A stretch of DNA of 64,000 nt from assembly GCF_016741855.1 (NCBI RefSeq), contig NZ_JAERRH010000002.1:434001-498000 (forward strand). Direction: 5' to 3'. The translations under genes and the position numbers were made by a program. The first letter of the stretch is position 1. The number at the start of each line of letters is the position of its first letter. Positions 61,810 through 64,000 of the stretch are shown one piece after another. The notes beneath the pieces were generated by a model. That model saw only the letters and a program-made list of their open reading frames with translations, had not been told where the DNA came from and made no database searches. The stretch is from Streptomyces musisoli. Its GTDB lineage: Bacteria > Actinomycetota > Actinomycetes > Streptomycetales > Streptomycetaceae.

Positions 61810-62622
61810 GTGTCCGTTCTCACCGCCGCCGACCTGGACGACTTCACCGAGCGCGGCTACTGCGTGCTGCGCGGCGCCTTCGACGAGCGCCGCGCCGCCC
61901 CGGTCCGCGACGCCGTGTGGCGGCGCATGCGGGACAAGGCCGGCATCGACCGCGCCGACCCGCGCACCTGGCCCGCCGCGTACGACATCCAGGAGCGGCT
62001 CGACCTGCCCGAGGTCCGCGCCTGCTTCCCCGACGTCCTCGCGCGCGCGGTCGAGGAACTGGTGGGTCCGGGCCGCTGGCGCGGCGACCGGGACTGGGGG
62101 TTCTGGCCGGTGAACCTCGCCCACGGCGCTGACCGGCCGCCCGGCTCGGTGCCCACGGAGGGCTGGCACGTCGACGGCAACTGGTTCCGGCACACGCTCC
62201 ACGCACCCCACCAGGGACTGCTCCTGATCGGTCTCTTCTCCGACGTCCCGCCCACCGGCGGAGGCACCCTGGTCGCCGCCGGCAGCCACCGCCGCACCGC
62301 CCACGTCCTCGCCCGGCACCCCGAAGGACTGGGCCACCGCGAGCTGTTCGACCTGGTGCTGGCCGAACCGCTGGGCAACGTCACCGAACTCACCGGCAGT
62401 GCCGGGGACGTCGTCCTCGCCCACCCCTTCCTCTTCCACACCCGCGGCTTCAAGCACACCGGTCCGCCGCGGTTCATCAGCAACACCGAGGCGGGCCTCA
62501 CCGCACCCCTGCGCCTCGACCGCGGCGACGGCTCGGCCCACTCCGTCCTGGAGGAATCGATCCGCTCGGCCCTCGCCGCGCCCCCGCCGTCCTTCACCGA
62601 CCCTGTTCGCTGCCGCTTCTGA
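61810..62622 (+). CDS. Phytanoyl-CoA dioxygenase (PhyH)-family oxygenase
   Basis: 270 residues. FTERGYCVLRGAFDERRAAPVRDAV is the usual PhyH start. EGWHVDGNW holds the HxD pair (H120, D122), GGGTLVAAGSHRR the conserved loop, and GDVVLAHPFLFHTRG the distal His (H205 or H210) with a nearby Arg for 2-oxoglutarate. Family members hydroxylate small molecules, and some modify peptides. GTG 61810 lies 4 bp after the previous stop. It is the last gene of the six-gene unit. Confidence 0.87.
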   Translation: MSVLTAADLDDFTERGYCVLRGAFDERRAAPVRDAVWRRMRDKAGIDRADPRTWPAAYDIQERLDLPEVRACFPDVLARAVEELVGPGRWRGDRDWGFWPVNLAHGADRPPGSVPTEGWHVDGNWFRHTLHAPHQGLLLIGLFSDVPPTGGGTLVAAGSHRRTAHVLARHPEGLGHRELFDLVLAEPLGNVTELTGSAGDVVLAHPFLFHTRGFKHTGPPRFISNTEAGLTAPLRLDRGDGSAHSVLEESIRSALAAPPPSFTDPVRCRF

Positions 62623-62795
62623 CCCGGTCCGGCCCGCGGGAAACGGCGCGCCTCTGTGGCGCCTGCCACCCTTGCGGTGTGATGGTTTTCGCACATCGAC
62701 CCGTGCGGGCAGCCCCTAGGGTGTCCGCCAGTACGGCAGGGCGTGGCTGACACCAGGGTGTTCGTCGCCGGCAGGCAGCTGAAGGGAATCCAGAA

Positions 62796-64000
62796 ATGTT
62801 CCGCAAGGTGCTGGTCGCCAACCGTGGCGAGATCGCGATCCGCGCGTTCCGGGCGGGCTACGAACTCGGCGCGCGCACCGTCGCCGTGTTCCCGCACGAG
62901 GACCGCAATTCGCTGCACCGGCTCAAGGCCGACGAGGCGTACGAGATCGGGGAGCCGGGGCACCCGGTGCGGGCCTACCTCTCCGTCGAGGAGATCGTGG
63001 CCGCCGCCCGCCGGGCCGGCGCCGACGCCGTCTACCCGGGTTACGGCTTCCTGTCCGAGAACCCGGAGCTGGCCCGCGCCTGCGAGGAGGCGGGCATCAC
63101 CTTCGTCGGCCCGAGCACGGCCACTCTGGAGCTGACCGGCAACAAGGCCCGCGCGGTCGCCGCCGCCCGCGCGGCCGGCGTGCCCGTGCTCGGCTCCTCC
63201 CAGCCCTCCACCGACGTGGACGAACTGGTGCGCGCCGCCGACGAGATCGGCTTCCCCGTCTTCGTCAAGGCGGTCGCGGGCGGCGGCGGTCGCGGTATGC
63301 GCCGCGTGGAGGACCCGGCCCAGCTGCGCGAGTCCATCGAGGCCGCCTCCCGCGAGGCCGACGCCGCGTTCGGCGACCCGACCGTCTTCCTGGAGAAGGC
63401 CGTCGTCGACCCGCGCCACATCGAGGTGCAGATCCTCGCCGACGGCGAGGGCAACGTCATCCACCTCTACGAGCGCGACTGCTCGCTCCAGCGCCGCCAC
63501 CAGAAGGTCATCGAACTGGCGCCCGCGCCCAACCTCGACCCCGAGGTGCGCGCGCGGATCTGCGACGACGCCGTGCGTTTCGCCCGCGAGATCGGCTACC
63601 GCAACGCGGGCACCGTGGAGTTCCTGCTCGACCCCGACGGCAACCACGTCTTCATCGAGATGAACCCGCGCATCCAGGTCGAGCACACCGTGACCGAGGA
63701 GGTCACCGACGTCGACCTGGTCCAGGCCCAGCTCAGGATCGCCTCCGGCGAGACCCTGGCCGACCTCGGCCTCGCCCAGGACACCATCACGCTGCGCGGC
63801 GCGGCCCTCCAGTGCCGCATCACCACCGAGGACCCGGCCAACGGCTTCCGCCCGGACACCGGCCGGATCAGCGCCTACCGCTCGCCGGGCGGCTCCGGAA
63901 TCCGGCTGGACGGCGGCACCACCCACGCCGGTACCGAGATCAGCGCGCACTTCGACTCGATGCTGGTCAAACTCACCTGCCGTGGCAGGGACTTCAAGGC
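62796..64000 (+). CDS. pyc: Pyruvate carboxylase, 3' part outside window
   Basis: The first 401 residues of a biotin-dependent carboxylase. MFRKVLVANRGEIAIRAFRAGYELGARTVAVFPHEDRNSLHRLKADEAYEIG is the biotin carboxylase N-terminus. It is followed by YPGYGFLSENPELA, the ATP-binding glycine loop KAVAGGGGRGMRRV, EKAVVDPRHIEVQILAD, ERDCSLQRRHQKVIELAPAP and EMNPRIQVEHTVTEEVT with the catalytic residues. The start MFRKVLVANRGEIAIRAFRA and the sequence FPHEDRNSLHRLKADEAY match pyruvate carboxylase rather than acyl-CoA carboxylase. The ATG follows GAAGGGA. The enzyme makes oxaloacetate for anaplerosis. The carboxyltransferase and biotin domains lie beyond the window. Confidence 0.93.
   Translation, partial: MFRKVLVANRGEIAIRAFRAGYELGARTVAVFPHEDRNSLHRLKADEAYEIGEPGHPVRAYLSVEEIVAAARRAGADAVYPGYGFLSENPELARACEEAGITFVGPSTATLELTGNKARAVAAARAAGVPVLGSSQPSTDVDELVRAADEIGFPVFVKAVAGGGGRGMRRVEDPAQLRESIEAASREADAAFGDPTVFLEKAVVDPRHIEVQILADGEGNVIHLYERDCSLQRRHQKVIELAPAPNLDPEVRARICDDAVRFAREIGYRNAGTVEFLLDPDGNHVFIEMNPRIQVEHTVTEEVTDVDLVQAQLRIASGETLADLGLAQDTITLRGAALQCRITTEDPANGFRPDTGRISAYRSPGGSGIRLDGGTTHAGTEISAHFDSMLVKLTCRGRDFK

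Overview
This window is chromosomal DNA from a high-GC actinomycete, almost certainly a Streptomyces. The evidence is the extreme GC bias at third codon positions, several SpoIIE-type phosphatases, an XRE/DUF5753 regulator beside a DUF574 methyltransferase, a perfect CebR operator, an LAETG class-E sorting signal and a rare in-frame TTA codon. No rRNA, tRNA, CRISPR array, transposase or phage gene was seen. Both edges cut a gene: a GT39 glycosyltransferase on the left and pyruvate carboxylase on the right.

Layout. 1-9.6 kb: GT39 glycosyltransferase, a small-molecule kinase, a beta-phosphoglucomutase/GH65 disaccharide phosphorylase operon, a BlaI/MecI-type repressor divergent from a flippase-like membrane protein, a DUF1330 protein and a DUF5709 protein. 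9.7-14 kb: SthA transhydrogenase, GH15 glucanase/trehalase and two small conserved proteins. 14-24.7 kb: TPR protein, two large SpoIIE-type sensor phosphatases, a repeat-containing membrane protein, a DUF1232 protein and an unknown protein with a 9-residue C-terminal repeat. 25-34 kb: PadR/membrane-protein operon, DUF1152 protein, a 1557-residue orphan protein, FprA ferredoxin reductase. 34-42 kb: NlpC/P60 protein, cell-wall-anchored DUF1996 protein, an O-GlcNAcase-type acetyltransferase behind a CebR box, lipoprotein, methyltransferase, flavodoxin-like protein and a GNAT protein. 42-49 kb: a frameshifted gene, XRE regulator, DUF574 methyltransferase, secreted phosphodiesterase, NPP1 protein and a third SpoIIE-type phosphatase. 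49-57.7 kb: APC permease, a nucleotidyltransferase/small protein/metallophosphoesterase operon, MFS exporter, aldo/keto reductase behind a MerR-type promoter, rhomboid-like membrane protein.

The most interesting system is a tightly coupled six-gene operon at 57860-62622. In order it encodes an F420/FMN luciferase-like oxidoreductase, a 197-residue protein with 18 tandem X-Lys-Asp/Glu tripeptides, a degenerate ATP-grasp-like protein, an intact ATP-grasp ligase resembling graspetide (microviridin-type) ligases, and two different 2-oxoglutarate/Fe(II) oxygenases. This is the layout expected of a ribosomally made, post-translationally modified peptide (RiPP) locus. The simplest reading is that the ATP-grasp enzyme joins Lys and Asp/Glu side chains in the repeat and the oxygenases hydroxylate it. 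I know of no described RiPP family with this combination.

A second theme is minisatellite-like repeats of 16 to about 119 bp. They sit in spacers next to gene ends and sometimes run into coding sequence as 9-residue repeats.
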